In this document: positions 24,944-37,140 of the stretch, piece after piece | How positions within the stretch are numbered: the stretch's first letter is position 1 | Layout: the number at the start of each line of letters is the position of its first letter | Source of the DNA: Ectocarpus siliculosus | Lineage: Eukaryota > Sar > Phaeophyceae > Ectocarpales > Ectocarpaceae | DNA length: 64,000 nucleotides | Assembly: GCA_000310025.1 (NCBI GenBank) | Contig: FN649727.1 | Span: 1,751,158 to 1,815,157 of the forward strand | Direction of reading: 5' to 3' | Notes under the pieces: model-generated | What the model was told of the DNA's origin: nothing | The model's database searches: none | The model's input: only the letters and a program-made list of their open reading frames with translations | Program-made: the position numbers and the translations under genes

Positions 24944-25203
24944 TATGCGCGCGGCGAGATCTCTAATTTTTTAAGAAGTTCCTTTTCGGCGAGATTTTAT
25001 TTCCCTGCATGTTTGTTTCGGTTTCAACCGCACTGCTTTATGGTGACATCAACAAAGGCATGACCAGCTTTGACAATTGAACATTGCTTGCCATCAGAGC
25101 GCGCGCATGGAGAGCCTGCAGCTTAGAGGTATACATACAACACCTGGACTTGGTTCTTAATGGGTTCGTGTGCTTTGCGGGGTCGACCGTGTAAAGCTCT
25201 CGC

Positions 25204-25578
25204 ATGCCTAAGCGTGCTTTGCGTCGCAATGCTCCAGATCGCACCCAGCAGGGGGCCTCCGTGCACGGCAGACATCCGTCGGACGATCGAGCTACCCGAA
25301 ACAACAAGTATGTCTTGCTCGAGGAGAGAGATCGCGAGGAGAGAAGACTACAGAGGATAGAGGATCGGGAACTGTCCGGGCAGAGAGGAGGGCCCAGGCC
25401 GCAGTGGATGCCTGCCGCCTCGGCCGGACCCGCCGCTGCAGGAGGATGGGTTTCGCCAGGCGGCAGCAAGAGAGGAGGAGCGGGATCGAGGCTGAGGATG
25501 ACGAGAGTCGATGGGTTCAACTCAACAGTGGGGTTCTCGCCTCGGAATAGAAAGGTGTGCACGCTACAGCAGCAGTAG
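25204..25578 (+). CDS. Hypothetical open frame, doubtful
   Basis: A charged stretch (KYVLLEERDREERRLQRIED) suggests a helical segment, followed by Gly/Pro/Ala-rich sequence. All three plus frames and the antisense are open over much of it because of high GC, so coding status is uncertain. No family recognised. Confidence 0.2.
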   Translation: MPKRALRRNAPDRTQQGASVHGRHPSDDRATRNNKYVLLEERDREERRLQRIEDRELSGQRGGPRPQWMPAASAGPAAAGGWVSPGGSKRGGAGSRLRMTRVDGFNSTVGFSPRNRKVCTLQQQ

Positions 25579-27297
25579 ACTGCGTAGAGTAGATGGTTGG
25601 CCAGTACATACTACTGCTGTGCGTTGTCGCCGCTGGGCAGCGTTCCTTCTATTGTACAGGTGCATACAGTAGTAAAGTAGTGTCGCCGAGCGCACTTGGA
25701 GTGTTTGTATAGCAGTCTTTCCTGTAGCTATATTTGTAGGAATTGTCGAGTGTACGTGGATGCCTACAAATCGGCATCAGCATTACAGCCTATCAGTCAT
25801 ACGAATTGTAGTCTATTCTCCGATCGATACGAAAACTGGGGCATCGAAGGCCATCAGCTCTCCACCTCAACACTACAGTAACTCAATGAGAATGTTGCCG
25901 CAACGTTTGGAGTTCCAAACATCATATCTTTAACATAATTTCCTTGGTTCTAGTTTTTTATCGCCACCCGGTGGGTGCGGAACCCTGCTCCCGGTGCGGA
26001 ATGCGATTCTGTGTTCGTTCTGCATACAAGCTTCCCCAAAGTACCCCTGGTGCGATAGCTCCGATATGTGCGATACTTACATAGACTGTAGAGATATTTA
26101 GCAGATTTGCGGTTGTACAGGATCCATCAGTAGCAAAGCGCACTCACCACCGAACGTAGATGTATATTGGCGGGGGCATTTGAAACGCTGCGTAGTTCTC
26201 GTACGAATTCCCGACAAAAGGTAGCGAACTACAATAACACCCTCCGGTGCGATGACTCTGAGGGATGTGAAACCGCGGGGGTGCCCTGACCCACCACAAC
26301 TTCGGTATCATTTGTAGACGACGGTGAAAGCCACACTGAAAGAAACCCGATAGTTATGGCACAGGCACTAATATGCATACGATGCGGGGGTTGGCACTCT
26401 AGTGAGCTAGCTCACCCCTTCCCCCCACTTCCCCCCCATCACCCGACGTTTTGCCGAACCTACGGTCGGCGTACCTTGTTTCTTGACTTCGGGACCTTGT
26501 CTAAAAAATACGAGAAGAGAATAGCAGTTATCATCCCTTTCTCGAGAAAGGCTCTTTTGCACGCTGCAACGAACACATCACTCTTCCCCGCGACATCAGT
26601 GGTAGTGCTATAAACAGGTTTGTAGCCAGTCAGACGAGCAAAATGGGCTGCGCCTCTCTACATGTTGTGCCCTGTGAGTACTGTCCTTACGTCGCCTTGG
26701 TTGAGGCTTGCTGGGCCGCACATGAACCCGCTACAACCTTCCTCTCGTGCACGACACCCCGAATACTGATGCACAGTACGGCCGTGCACAGACATGGTAC
26801 AGTAGAGAACCGCCCCGTACTTGTCTTGCGTGTCGGAGATGAAAGTGTCCACGTGTCCATGCCTAGAAACACGTTTCTCGAACACAGCAAGCTAGAAGAT
26901 GAGATAGACTATTTTCCTTTGGTTGTAGTCCCGACGCCTTCAAATACCATGCTTACCGACGGTACATTGTCGGTGCACCGTAGAGAGCGTCGCGGAATCG
27001 GCTCGTCATGTCAGAGGAATAAGTGAGCGAAGTCTTGGCGATCTTTGATCCAACAACAAACGAGTGCCAGCCTGTTATTTCAGACTGTCAGACGTCGACC
27101 TTCATGTTTCGTGTTGGGGGGTGCAGAGACATGTTGATGAAGACTCAGTATCTATCTCCGCATCCCCAGCCATATCAAGAACGATAATCTACGGAATAAA
27201 AAGCAAGAGGTAAACAAGCTTGCTACCTTTGCTTTCTACAGCGGGTTCGTTCTACGCATACTGCTGTATGTAATGGCTTCGAGGCATCTCTCAGAGC

Positions 27298-28115
27298 TGT
27301 TAAGGAGTGTGGCTGCTAGCTTAAATAGGGTACATCTTATTGTTGATAGGATGTGGGTCGGTCTCAGGAGGTATATATACCCTTCAGACACCTACCCTCT
27401 TAGGATTTTGTCTAGTCTGCGTACCCCCCTGAGGTGAAGTTGGATCCCCACTTCACCTCAGACCCTTGCTGATCGTCTCTCAGCAATAACAAGCAACTTT
27501 CTCATCTCTACGTGATCGTGGACAAGCGTGTCAACGACAGAACCTACCTTCATCTATCTCTAGGAGCAAGCTACCACCCACGGCTTCCCCTCCTTTAAAC
27601 TTGGCGTCAGCGGCAGGATTATGTGCGAAGGTGTACCGATTCTGGTAAAAGTCAATCGACGGATACCCTGCGAATCGGGTCCTCCTTAACACTCTCCACC
27701 CACAGAATTTACCCTCAACTGGGAACCTCTTGTGGCCAGGACGGGTAATTCGATGGAAGTGTCACAAGGTTCTTTATAGGATCGATTCCAAGAGGTGTTC
27801 TCAGGACTGACACACATGGTGTCCATGGGAAATGTCCAAGTCAGGAGAAAAAATGTGCACCCAAGGAGATTCGAACCAGTATCCTGCCGCTGACGCCATG
27901 TGCGAAGGTGTACCGATTCTGGTAAAAGTCAATCGACGGATACCCTGCGAATCGGGTCCTCCTTAACACTATGGGAAAATGTCCAAGTCAGGAGAAAAAA
28001 CGTGCACCCAAGGAGATTCGAACCAGTATCCTGCCGCCGACGCCATATGCGAAGGTGTACCGATTCTGGTAAAAGTCAATCGACGGATACCCTGCGAATC
28101 GGGTCCTCCTTAACA
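27298..28115. mobile_element. Small LTR-type (TRIM-like) retroelement with triplicated terminal block
   Basis: It begins TGTTAAGGAG and ends CTCCTTAACA, a perfect 10-bp inverted terminus. It is flanked by direct repeats GAGC (27294-27297 and 28116-28119), or AGAGC if the terminal A is shared. An 18-nt primer-binding-like site, TGGCGTCAGCGGCAGGAT, lies at 27602-27619; its complement ends in CCA and matches a tRNA 3' end with acceptor CGCTGAC. The same 18-mer occurs inverted at 27881-27898 and, with one change, just before 28046. A 71-bp block ending CCTTAACA occurs at 27621-27691, 27898-27968 and 28045-28115. On the minus strand this block plus the 18-mer reads as a short LTR followed by its own primer site. 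No gag or pol seen, so it is non-autonomous. Confidence 0.65.
27370..27461 (+). promoter_or_regulatory. TATA-like palindrome followed by 12-bp-stem hairpin in the left terminal region
   Basis: GGTATATATACC at 27370-27381 is followed by a perfect hairpin: CTGAGGTGAAGT (27429-27440), a 9-nt loop, and ACTTCACCTCAG (27450-27461). The spacing suits a TATA box and a structured 5' leader of an LTR transcript. That role is inferred. Confidence 0.45.
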
Positions 28116-28630
28116 GAGCCCTGTGCCATCCGTGTCATTGGCCTGCCCCTTCTTCGATGTTCACGTTTTGCTCATGAGCGATGAACACGACCTGTGATTG
28201 CATTGCCCACCCTCCCGACAACGCGCATTTGGGCAACAATCTTCCTGGTAAAAAAAGCTTGAAGTGCGCCTGTAGTGCGAGGCCGGCCACTTTGTTCCAC
28301 CACCTATCTGTTTGTGTGCGAATGTTTCACTCTGCCTTTTTGTCGACTGAAACCGCCAATGCAGCTTCGAGCGAGCACAGCCTACCGGCATCTGTATCTT
28401 CACCGAAACGTAAAACCATCCCGGCGCATACCGCCCTCGTGTACGACTCGGTGCACGTACGCACACGCGCCATCGGAACAGGCCAGCCCTTTGCTCTCTC
28501 GCGAGCCAAATAGTCCTTGTCCGCTTCTTTGGGCAACCACCGCCATCACCACTTGCACGCACGCACTACCCGCGCATTGCATCCGTTCTACCGGCTGACG
28601 AACCATAACCTGTCCCCCACGAACGAACAG

Positions 28631-31418
28631 GACCGACCGTTCGCGGAGCGGGCTTGCATTCCGGCGACAGAGGTGATCGACGTTCTCGAGAACCTGTCGG
28701 GCACCTTGATTTTTAACACCGCCACCTCGCAGGAGCGGCTCGCGCTTGCCAGTCGGTTGCGGCACTGGGTCGTCGAGGACGGCACATACCTCATCCGAGA
28801 GGGCGACGGGGATAGGAATCGATCGGCGATTTTCATGATCGGTGGGTCGATGCGCGGCGGGGTTCGGTGGCCTCACGATATGTACCGTGTTTGATGTTCA
28901 AAAGGCGTCTGAAATTGGACTGGTCATGCACCCACTCTCCTTGGGCCGGAAATTTTCTCGTAAGATGCGCCACGCAGTTAGGCGCAGCAGGATGGGTCAC
29001 CTGTGGTCAGAGTCCGGGGAAGGGAGACTCTATCCGAAACGGCAATTCCTCGCAAGCAGTATGTTGAAGGCCGCGAATATGTTCGTTGGAATGAAAGGCC
29101 GTGCCACCATTTTCAACGCGTTGGGCGAATCGTCACAGTTCGACTGCTACGTCTGCATGTGCTCATGTAACACACTCTAAATAGTAGAGACATCGCCTCT
29201 AGAGCCAAGATATTCGTGAAGCAAATCCAACCCCAGCAGCAGCATCCCCCCCACCCGCACAGTCCCTGCAATACGGCGGGCTCATCGCAACCATCGCCCC
29301 GGAAACCCACTTCTTCCCTCACGCCCCCGGTCTGCCGTCCCCGACCTATCTCCGCCCATTCCTCCATCATGACCGCCTACTTCTCGTCCCGTGTTTGATC
29401 GTGTGGGTGCAGCCTCGGGGAAAGCCACGATATCCCTCAACAGAACCATCGAGGGCGGCTCTGTCCAGGAGGTGGACATCAAAGACATCAAGTCCCCCAA
29501 CTACTTCGGGGAAGGGAGGGTCCTGGGGGACAGTCAGGCGTACGCGAGCGTGAGGGCGAAAGAGGAGCTCGTCGTGTACTACCTCATGCGGGCCGACATC
29601 GAAGAGCTTGTCAGGTTGGTGGGGTCATCGCCCGTCTCTCCGCCCTCGAGTACCTCTTAGGCCAATCTTGTGGCGAGGTTGCTTGCGTACACGATCTGTG
29701 CCGGCGTTTCGGTATGCACCCGCTCGTGGATGGTTTTTGCGGGACGGGGCGGGTGTTGGACGGGGGCTTGAGGTCCCCCCTGCATCCTTTGAATCGATCA
29801 GTGTATCCATCGCCAGCCTGTGGCAACGTAGCGCCCTTCGTCAACACGACTACTTCGTCGAACGATTTTTTCTGGGGTGGAACGCCAGGCAGTGCGTCAA
29901 TTTGATTTTTTAGCGAGATCTTATAACAACGTTCTCTATACACCACAAACAAACATGGATTTGCGAAGTCGGTGAACGTACACCAGCGATCTTTCCACCA
30001 GCGATTACACGATGTATGCGACAGCGTGCGATGGTTTATTACGCAACAAGAGGGGTGCTCCATGCGAGAATGCCCTCCCTTGGCGTGTGTGCGGTGTGGA
30101 AAGGCTACGGTAACCCGGTGTGCAAAGGCTACGGTGGCCCCCCAACTTCTACGAATATTGCACGAATATTGCTGTGCTTCGTCGTACTCCTGGTCGTGCG
30201 GGAAGGAAAGTTTAACTCCCTAAAGGGCGGCTTAGGGCATTTTCCGGTCGTCTTGGTTGTTGTCTTTTTACCTGGGTAGGAATCATCCGATGGGGTCTGC
30301 GGAAACTGTCACAACGACACAAGGAGATGCGAAACACAGATGAAGCGACTTCTCTCTTCCTCTCCTCCACAGTCTTGCCACTCTTCTCTCTCTCCCTCGT
30401 CCGCTCCATCCCCATGGGCCTCCCCGCTTGCAAACGGTGGAACATCCCAACGTTATGAAGACATTTTGGTCTGACAGGGGAAGGGGGGGGGGCGGGGGGG
30501 GGTTCTGACGTTCCCACCGGAAACACGCACGGTCATCCCCGGGATTTTGGCACGTAGAACGGCTTCCTAGGCGAATCTTGGCAGGCAAGGACGACCGTTC
30601 AAACACCAACAAAAGGTGGTCCCGAACCAATCTTAGTCCTCTCAGTGCCAACGAAACGTGCTCTCGAATCAATCTTAGTCCTCTCAGAAGACCGAGCCCA
30701 GCAGCCGTGCCCTCTTTCGAAACATCGTGGGAAACAGGAACGTAGGCTTTCCCGTCCCAAGTTTGGAGTCCACAACACCACCAGCGGCAGAAAAAACTCG
30801 CGTTTCACACGGAATGGGCTGACAAATCCTCTGAACCAAGCCTCACATCGCGGCGTATCGCCTGACTGTTGTGCTGCGATTCATCTTTATGCCTCGCCGG
30901 GGCCATCAATCAATCCGCTCAGCCCAACGACGAGGGCTTTGATGGAGCGGGACATGCTCGTCAGAAAGTTCCAGAAGGAGCACCTTGACGACCTTTTTGC
31001 GGTCATCAGGAAGAACCTTTCGGGCATGGAATGCCTCGCGAGATTCGCGGAAGAGCAGCGGATGGGCGGGGAGGTCGGGTTCTTCATCGAGGTGGAAGGT
31101 ACGAGGACAGCCGTAGGGTGGCTCAGCCATCGGGAGCGATTCGATGAGGAAGCGCGGGACGGATTCAGAAGCGGGGAGGGGGGCTCCTATGTAGAGCATG
31201 AGAGCTCTCTCCATCTAGCTATCTCTCTCTATCTCTCTTTCCGTAAAGTAACGTAGACACGGGTACTCGATGGGGCGAACAGAACAAGGCATCGGAAGCA
31301 GTGCCTGCTGTCTTTGGGGTGGGAGGGTGAATCTGGCGGGAATAATTTCGGCCAAGGGCGAGGAAAATCTTCGCGTGTACTGGGGGGCACCTCTCTTCTT
31401 GATACGTCGAGAGGAGAA

Positions 31419-31463
<45 letters not shown>

Positions 31464-34400
31464 CAGAGGAACGGAGGGGAAGGAGGTTGTTAATGGGGTT
31501 GCTTGGTGATGGTGAAGGACTCCATACTAAATCCTTGCTGCGCTGGAGAGGTACCTTGACGTGGTACAGGTAGACCATGATGAGTTCGCGAGGCAAGGAA
31601 TATAGAGGCTTCCCGCGTTGATGGGTAGGCAGGCCGGTCTCATTTCATCGGCGCGGCTCTACCCTCCGGAATATTTCTTTTGAAAGCTCGAAGCTCGCCT
31701 AGGGGAGAGCAAAGGCCACGGTGTCACCATCGCCGGTTGCTGCCCTAGTTCCTTCGACTGCCGACCTACCGCCTCGCCCACACTTCCCGACAAACGGAAA
31801 CCTTTGCCTACTTTCCCACCGTGCGCCATCGCTTTTACTTCATTTTAACCCGCTTCGGCGATTCGCTACAACTCTCTTCCTTCTTTTCGAGCAGCGTACC
31901 AGAACGCTGAAACGAGCGAGGACGACGAGGCGCGAAAGCAGCACGCGGAGAGAATAGTGGCCAGCTACATCTCTCCGAGCTCTTCGGGGGTGCCTGGCCT
32001 GATCTACACCTCCGAAGCCCAGCGGAACGCCTTGGCGGCGAAGATGAGGAGGTTGTGGCCCAAGCACAAACCAAGGCACGAAAACAGCAGCATACCCAGA
32101 AATAGCGAGAAGGAGGGGAGCGGGGGCGGGGGCAAGGTCGACCCGCCGGTCGTGCACGGCGGTGGGCTTGTCGGCGACGGCCCCGCGGACGGAGAAAAGG
32201 GGGGGGGGGCGTCGTTGGACGACGACCGAGGAGTTGCAGGGTTAGGGCGGCATACACCCCCGGGTGTGGGTGGCGACACTCTTGTTGGCGAGGGCGAAGG
32301 TTGTGGTGACGTCTCACCCGATTCATGTTCAGGCAACGCCGGCGACGGTGGCGAAGGTCCGGGTTCGCAATGGTCGGGGTCGCGGGATGCTCGCACGGAG
32401 TCGTCTTCATCGTCCGCGCGTTGGGACAGCGGGCGGAGCGACAACGGCGACGGCGAGGGGGACGGGGAGATGATAGACGGGGCCGAGGACGAGGAGGGTC
32501 GCCAGGGGACCGACCGCAAGGCGCTGTCCAGGTCTCTGTTCGATGAGATCTTGGACCAGAACGCCATTCCAACGATACGGCAGAACAGTGAGTAGTACTA
32601 CTGTCCTTGGTTGGTTTTGGGTTGCGGACCCTTCTCTCCGTGTTGCGTTTCTCCGGCTTTGAGAGCTTGATCGCGTTTTGGAGAAGGGCGGCACCGGTGC
32701 ACGGGTCAGCTTGAAACCACACCAAAAGCACCGCCAGTGAAAATCTAGCCTGCCGCAAGCGAAACGCACCACGTCGCGAGAGTTCAACTCCGCTTCGAGC
32801 ACTACCTCTCCCTCCCCCCGTCTTCCCAATCACGCTCAGTCGTCCCCAAGTTCATCCAGAGCAGCTACTACGAGATCTTTCTGGCGGAGCTGTTCCCTCA
32901 GGTCGAGACGCCGGACATCGACGCTTCCGCCGGCAACGAGTCCCGCCTCGCGCACCTCAAGTCCGACAACACAAGCATGACCCTCGACGAGAGCGACGGC
33001 GGTCCATCGAGACAATACCGGACTACCTCTTTGGAGGAGGTCAGGGACAGTCCGGAGGCCCTGGCCGCGAGGATCGCCCAGGCGGTGGCGGCTGCCAGGA
33101 AAGTCGCGGAGGAGGCGGCGGTCGCCGCGGCGGCGGCGGCGGCAGCGGCTGTAGCTGCGGAGGTGGCGGACGGGGGACGGAGCAAGGTGATGCATCTATC
33201 TGTACGGGAGTCGTGCCAGCACCCGGCGGGTGTGGCAGCAGTAAATACGAAAAATTCGTATCGAAACGTCAGAAGAATTGTAGAATAGGAAGGATTGGTT
33301 GAAGTTTGCCGTGATTCTGTCGTTTCGAGCTAGGGAGGTCGATGGACCTAGGTGCATGTGGTGCCATGGGCTGTAGCATGCGGCACCGCATATATGCATC
33401 GAGTGCGGAGAAACAATGAACGTAAAGGGGTTGCATGTGATACGACCGCTTGTAAGGGCAAAAGCGTGGGAGGTCGGGGAGAAGTAGAGGGGGAGAAAGA
33501 GGGCAGGGAGTAGACTACAGTTGAGCGAGAGGAGTGAAATCCAAATGTTGTATCACAAAAGCGACGTGCAGACATCCCACGCGAAACATTGGTTCTAAGC
33601 GGCAGACCTCGCTGACTGGGCAAGCTCCGTGCATCTGCGTCTGACAGTCTCACCGTCGCTACCAAACACACAGAGTCTTGCTGTCGCGGTAGACTTCGAT
33701 TACAGCTCCAGCTCGGCCCACATACTTGGATAGTGAATAGTCGTAGGATTGATTGGCCCGCTCGGCATTCATGGCCTGAACCTATGTCAAATACCAGCTT
33801 CTTTATGGTGATGATGCACGTCACCACCTGTACTGCGAGCAAGAGATCTAGCCTCCAGAGTGGTATCTTCTTTCAGGAGTATGTGGGTGTCGAAATATCG
33901 TCACCGGTACGGTGACGGGGTGCAGAATGCTTTGGCAGGAGGCTGCAATATCAAAGCACCCTTTGCTAGATATTTGATTCGTACTTTGACTGTTGATTGC
34001 CTGTTACTGCTGCTACGCGTACGTGTCCCCCCCCCCGTTGTTTTGACCTGTGTGTGTTGCTTACACAACAGCCCTCAATCTCTCTTTCTCTCCCTCTTGT
34101 TGCCCCTTCCCCTTTCTCTCTGCAGCCCGCAAACCATTTGCCGATGAAACCTGTTTCCCTTCTATCGTGCTTCTCCCTCCACGGTATACCAGGACCCCGC
34201 CGTTGCTGCTGTTGAAGCATCTGACTCGGCCCTAGAAGTTGCAAGGGGTCAAAAACGCCTGCTCACATTGGACGAGGCTAGGAGCGTGAACGACAGCGCC
34301 GTCAGCGGACTTCGATTCGCCGAGGGGGATGATGGCACGGACCATTCCGGCGAAGAGGAGGACTTCAGCGATGAACTGCTGGTGGTGATAGGATTCCGGA

Positions 34401-34483
34401 AGGGGGGGCTAGTCAGGAGAGTGTCGACGGGGGGGCTCGCGAGAATAGAAGAGAAGGCAGGAAAACCTTGTTTGCTGATGTAA
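28631..34483 (+). CDS. Cyclic-nucleotide-binding-domain plus RGS-domain protein, 5' incomplete
   Basis: Exons 28631-28841, 29413-29614, 30923-31098, 31895-32587, 32840-33186 and 34193-34483 join without a phase break (1,920 nt, 639 residues plus stop). Residues of about 20-135 form a cyclic-nucleotide-binding fold (SRLRHWVVEDGTYLIREGDG, then ...YFGEGRVLGDSQAYASVRA). The phosphate-binding cassette keeps FGE but has SQAYAS where the family has an invariant Arg (PRAA), so classical cAMP/cGMP binding is doubtful. An RGS fold follows: HLDDLFAVIRKNLSGMECLA, GFFIEVEAYQNAE, AERIVASYI, then LFDEILDQNAIPTIRQNIVP and KFIQSSYYEIFL. Its last helices are separated by an acidic, Gly/Ser-rich insert of about 155 residues (about 32050-32510). 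An alanine-run coiled segment and an acidic C-terminus end the protein. RGS domains accelerate GTP hydrolysis by G-alpha subunits; target and ligand are unknown. An upstream exon ending in phase 0 is still missing. Confidence 0.75.
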
Positions 34484-35574
34484 CGTCCATTGCAGGGCGA
34501 TGATGATGTGTTGATAGCACTGGTGGTATTGAGTATGGATAACCACAAGCGTAGGGTATGGAGATCATGTTGTCAACAGGCTACGCATACAATGCTAGTC
34601 TAGAGTTCATAGAGTCCGTATTTTAGATATATACTGTCTTGGACTCCTTCTCTAGTTTGTTTTTCCCTTACAACGTCCCAATTCTTCTATCCGTGGAACA
34701 GAAACTACCATACCTGCGGCATATGCACTCTACGCCGTCGAGACCTAGATGGATAGGTAGAAATTGGCCATGAATGACGTAAAATTTACAGGCAGAGGTG
34801 TTTCAAAATGTTATTCCTCGGGAAACATGCATGATAGCTGTAGCTAAAGCTCCCCTGTTCCTGTAATGTGCAACAGGCTAATCAAGCTGTTCGCTTAATG
34901 GTCTTACTGTGTGTCGGGCAGCTCTTGTGCGTATGGTGGGACGGGCAAAATAGACGGTGTTTTCGTGAAGAAGTGCGTGAAGTGATGAGGCGGTGACAAC
35001 AACTGCTCCTTGTGAGATATACATTTGCTTGTATACATCATATATGTGCGAGAACTGGCTACAGTGTTTTCGTGTTTAGACGGGGCATTCGGAATAATAG
35101 TGCATTTTCATATGTTTTTTTCCAAGTTCCTCTAAGAGACCGATACGGTCTCTAGAGGTCTCACAGAACGGAAAAAAAAAACGTGAAGGAATGAATCAAG
35201 GAATGAACGAATGGTCACTTTCAGTCCGAAGGCCTGAACAACACACTTTTTTTGGCCGAACGCCCGAGACGCGATAAATCGCTCCATCGGTCGTCCTGCA
35301 CTACTTTTAGGAGCCCTCCGCAAGGTTCAGCTTGATTGGTGCCCTCTGTGTTGACGGTTGGCTGTGTCGGTGACCAGCGCTCTCAAGCACGAAACACGAG
35401 CATGCAGCAGGTCCTGCCGACGACACCAAATTGCATCGATCTCGATCGATTTGTGCCTAAACGTTGCCTGTCCTCCACCAAATTGAAGCCTCGTCCAATC
35501 TACAGCTGGATTGACAAGTCCTTCGGCGCTGGAATAGCTGTGTGCCTACCAATTTTGCCTGCCAACGCGATGAG

Positions 35575-35712
35575 CCCTAGCCCTAACCCTAAGTTAGGGC
35601 GGCCAATGAGAGCCCTTCAACCGAACCAGTGTACTCCTAAACAATAGATTATTACTTTGGAACGGGCACTATAACGGCTAATAACCCGAACGCTAACCCT
35701 AACCCTAACCCC
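35575..35712. repeat. Interstitial telomere-like blocks
   Basis: CCCTAGCCCTAACCCTAA followed at once by the inverted GTTAGGG (35575-35599), and a second block CTAACCCTAACCCTAACCCC at 35693-35712. The first is a head-to-head junction. Confidence 0.75.
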
Positions 35713-35743
35713 AAGCCCAAACGATACGTGCTAGGTTGGCGCT

Positions 35744-35820
35744 GGTGGCTAAGTTCTAGGTTGATATGAAGGTGGCTAAGTTCTAGGTTCATATGCCGGT
35801 GGCGAAGTTCTAGGTTGAAG
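35744..35820. repeat. 27-bp tandem repeat, 3 copies
   Basis: Unit GGTGGCTAAGTTCTAGGTTG plus ATATGAA, starting at 35744, 35771 and 35798 with small changes. Confidence 0.85.
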
Positions 35821-35847
35821 TGCCCACGGTGGGCACTTCATGGGCCG

Positions 35848-35921
35848 CCCATGAAGAGCCCATGAAGATCCCATGAAGAGCCCATAGAGCCCATGGTGAC
35901 CCATGGGTGTCCCATGGGCGG
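35848..35921. repeat. CCCATGAAGA-type short tandem repeat
   Basis: Degenerate CCCATGAAGA/CCCATGG units, preceded by the inverted pair CCCACGGTGGG. Confidence 0.75.
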
Positions 35922-36554
35922 TTTAGCAAAACTGTCAGTAGTGTGGGAGATTGAACTAAGAAGGTCGGGGGGGGAGCAGAGTAACTAAGTTTCCTTCACA
36001 TCCTTCAGAGCAACGATACCCTGTAGATTACAGCAGCAAAAGAGAGGACTCAAAAAACAGTTAGTTACAGGGATGACCGTGAAATCCTTATAACAAGATA
36101 TTTAGCGAGAGCGAAGTCGAATAGAAGACAACCCCCAGGACAGGATTGTAGAGACCAAAATATATTCTCATTGGGTCATGATGCTACTGCTGCTGTACGC
36201 ATACAACTACAGCAGTGTATGACGCGACTCAAGCAGCACCAAGTCTATAGCAGTAAGTCTACTTGTGGGTCTATCTCGATAGATTGCCAGCAGTAGTGCG
36301 GCTTTAGACTACTTTTATGTGTCGTCATATGTGAGAAAGCACTGATGATGCCTGGTCGGCGTTACGACTACAAGCAGGCTCACCTCCCATACATAGGGGT
36401 CCAACAAAAAAAAAAAAATTATTTCGCGCGAAGCGCGAAAAGAAGGGTCGGAGAGACACATCACAGCAAGCGTAGATAGATATGGATGGAGCCTACGCCA
36501 CCACGTAGGTCACCAGTGCGTTAGCTCTCATCATCATCAGCTCAGCGGCAGCAG

Positions 36555-36611
36555 TGCTGCTGCTGCTGCTGCTGCTGCTTGCTGTTACTGCGGCGCTGCT
36601 GCTGCTGCTGT
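36555..36611. repeat. (CTG)n microsatellite
   Basis: Two CTG/GCT trinucleotide runs, the first about 25 bp and the second about 18 bp, upstream of the 210-bp tandem repeat. Open frames over it are poly-Leu/Ala artefacts. Confidence 0.9.
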
Positions 36612-36669
36612 GCATGGGTGCGCACTTGCTTTCTTCGCTTTCGCTACTAGCAGAGGGCAACAGGCTCAA

Positions 36670-37140
36670 AAAATTGGGCCCGACCCCTCCCACGACGTGC
36701 GTATTTGGCCACCCATGGCTTACAGCGCTGTGTACGTCTCACTTGTTTCTGTTTCTGGGGTGCATCTGTTGTGGAAGCAAAGATCGGCCGGCAGACGAGA
36801 GACAGCAGACAAAGATCTCACTTGTGTGCACTCGCATGTTCCCTCGCTTACGCTGCTAGCAACAGGCCTCGGGGTCCAAATATAGCTTCCGACGCCAGCC
36901 ATGATGTGTGCCTTTGGCCGGCCTTGGCCTACAGCAGTGTCTAGGCCTCGTTTTCTCTGTTGTGGGGATACGTCTGTGCGGGAAGCTCCAAAGATCGGTA
37001 GGTTGAGGGTGATGCAGACGGACCGCGGGTTGACTTGCGTCGTCACTCGCTTGTGCTGCCGACAGCAGGCAACGGGCCGCAAGAGTCCCACCCAACGCCT
37101 CCCATGATGTATGCCTTTGGCTGCCCTTGGCCTACAGCAG
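36670..37140. repeat. About 205-210-bp tandem repeat, two copies plus a partial third
   Basis: Repeating landmarks about 200-210 bp apart: CCTTTGGCC...TTGGCCTACAGC (36700, 36911, 37111 region), TGTTGTGG, CAAAGATCGG, ACTCGC, GCTGC.AGCA.CAGGC, then ACGCC.CCCATGATG. It ends about 300 bp upstream of the YHS gene A start codon. Confidence 0.75.

Larger units (their letters stand above)
22789..28630. other. Repeat-rich interval between the IQ-motif and CNBD-RGS genes
   Basis: 5.8 kb holding two weak ORFs, a tandem duplication, a dispersed repeat and an LTR-type element, each listed separately. 25600-27290 shows nothing I can name. The 5' exons of the CNBD-RGS gene should lie near its right end (28.1-28.6 kb), but I cannot fix them. 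Confidence 0.5.

Noticed and set aside
27865-28024. tRNA gene or tRNA-derived SINE suggested by GGTTCGAATCTCC (minus strand, 27865-27877 and 28012-28024)
   Set aside because: The 13-mer resembles a box B, but no pairing T-stem, anticodon arm or box A surrounds it. The neighbouring 18-mer is better explained as a retroelement primer site.
31835-32833. 332-codon minus-strand ORF
   Set aside because: Arg/Pro-rich antisense of the low-complexity insert of the RGS exon.
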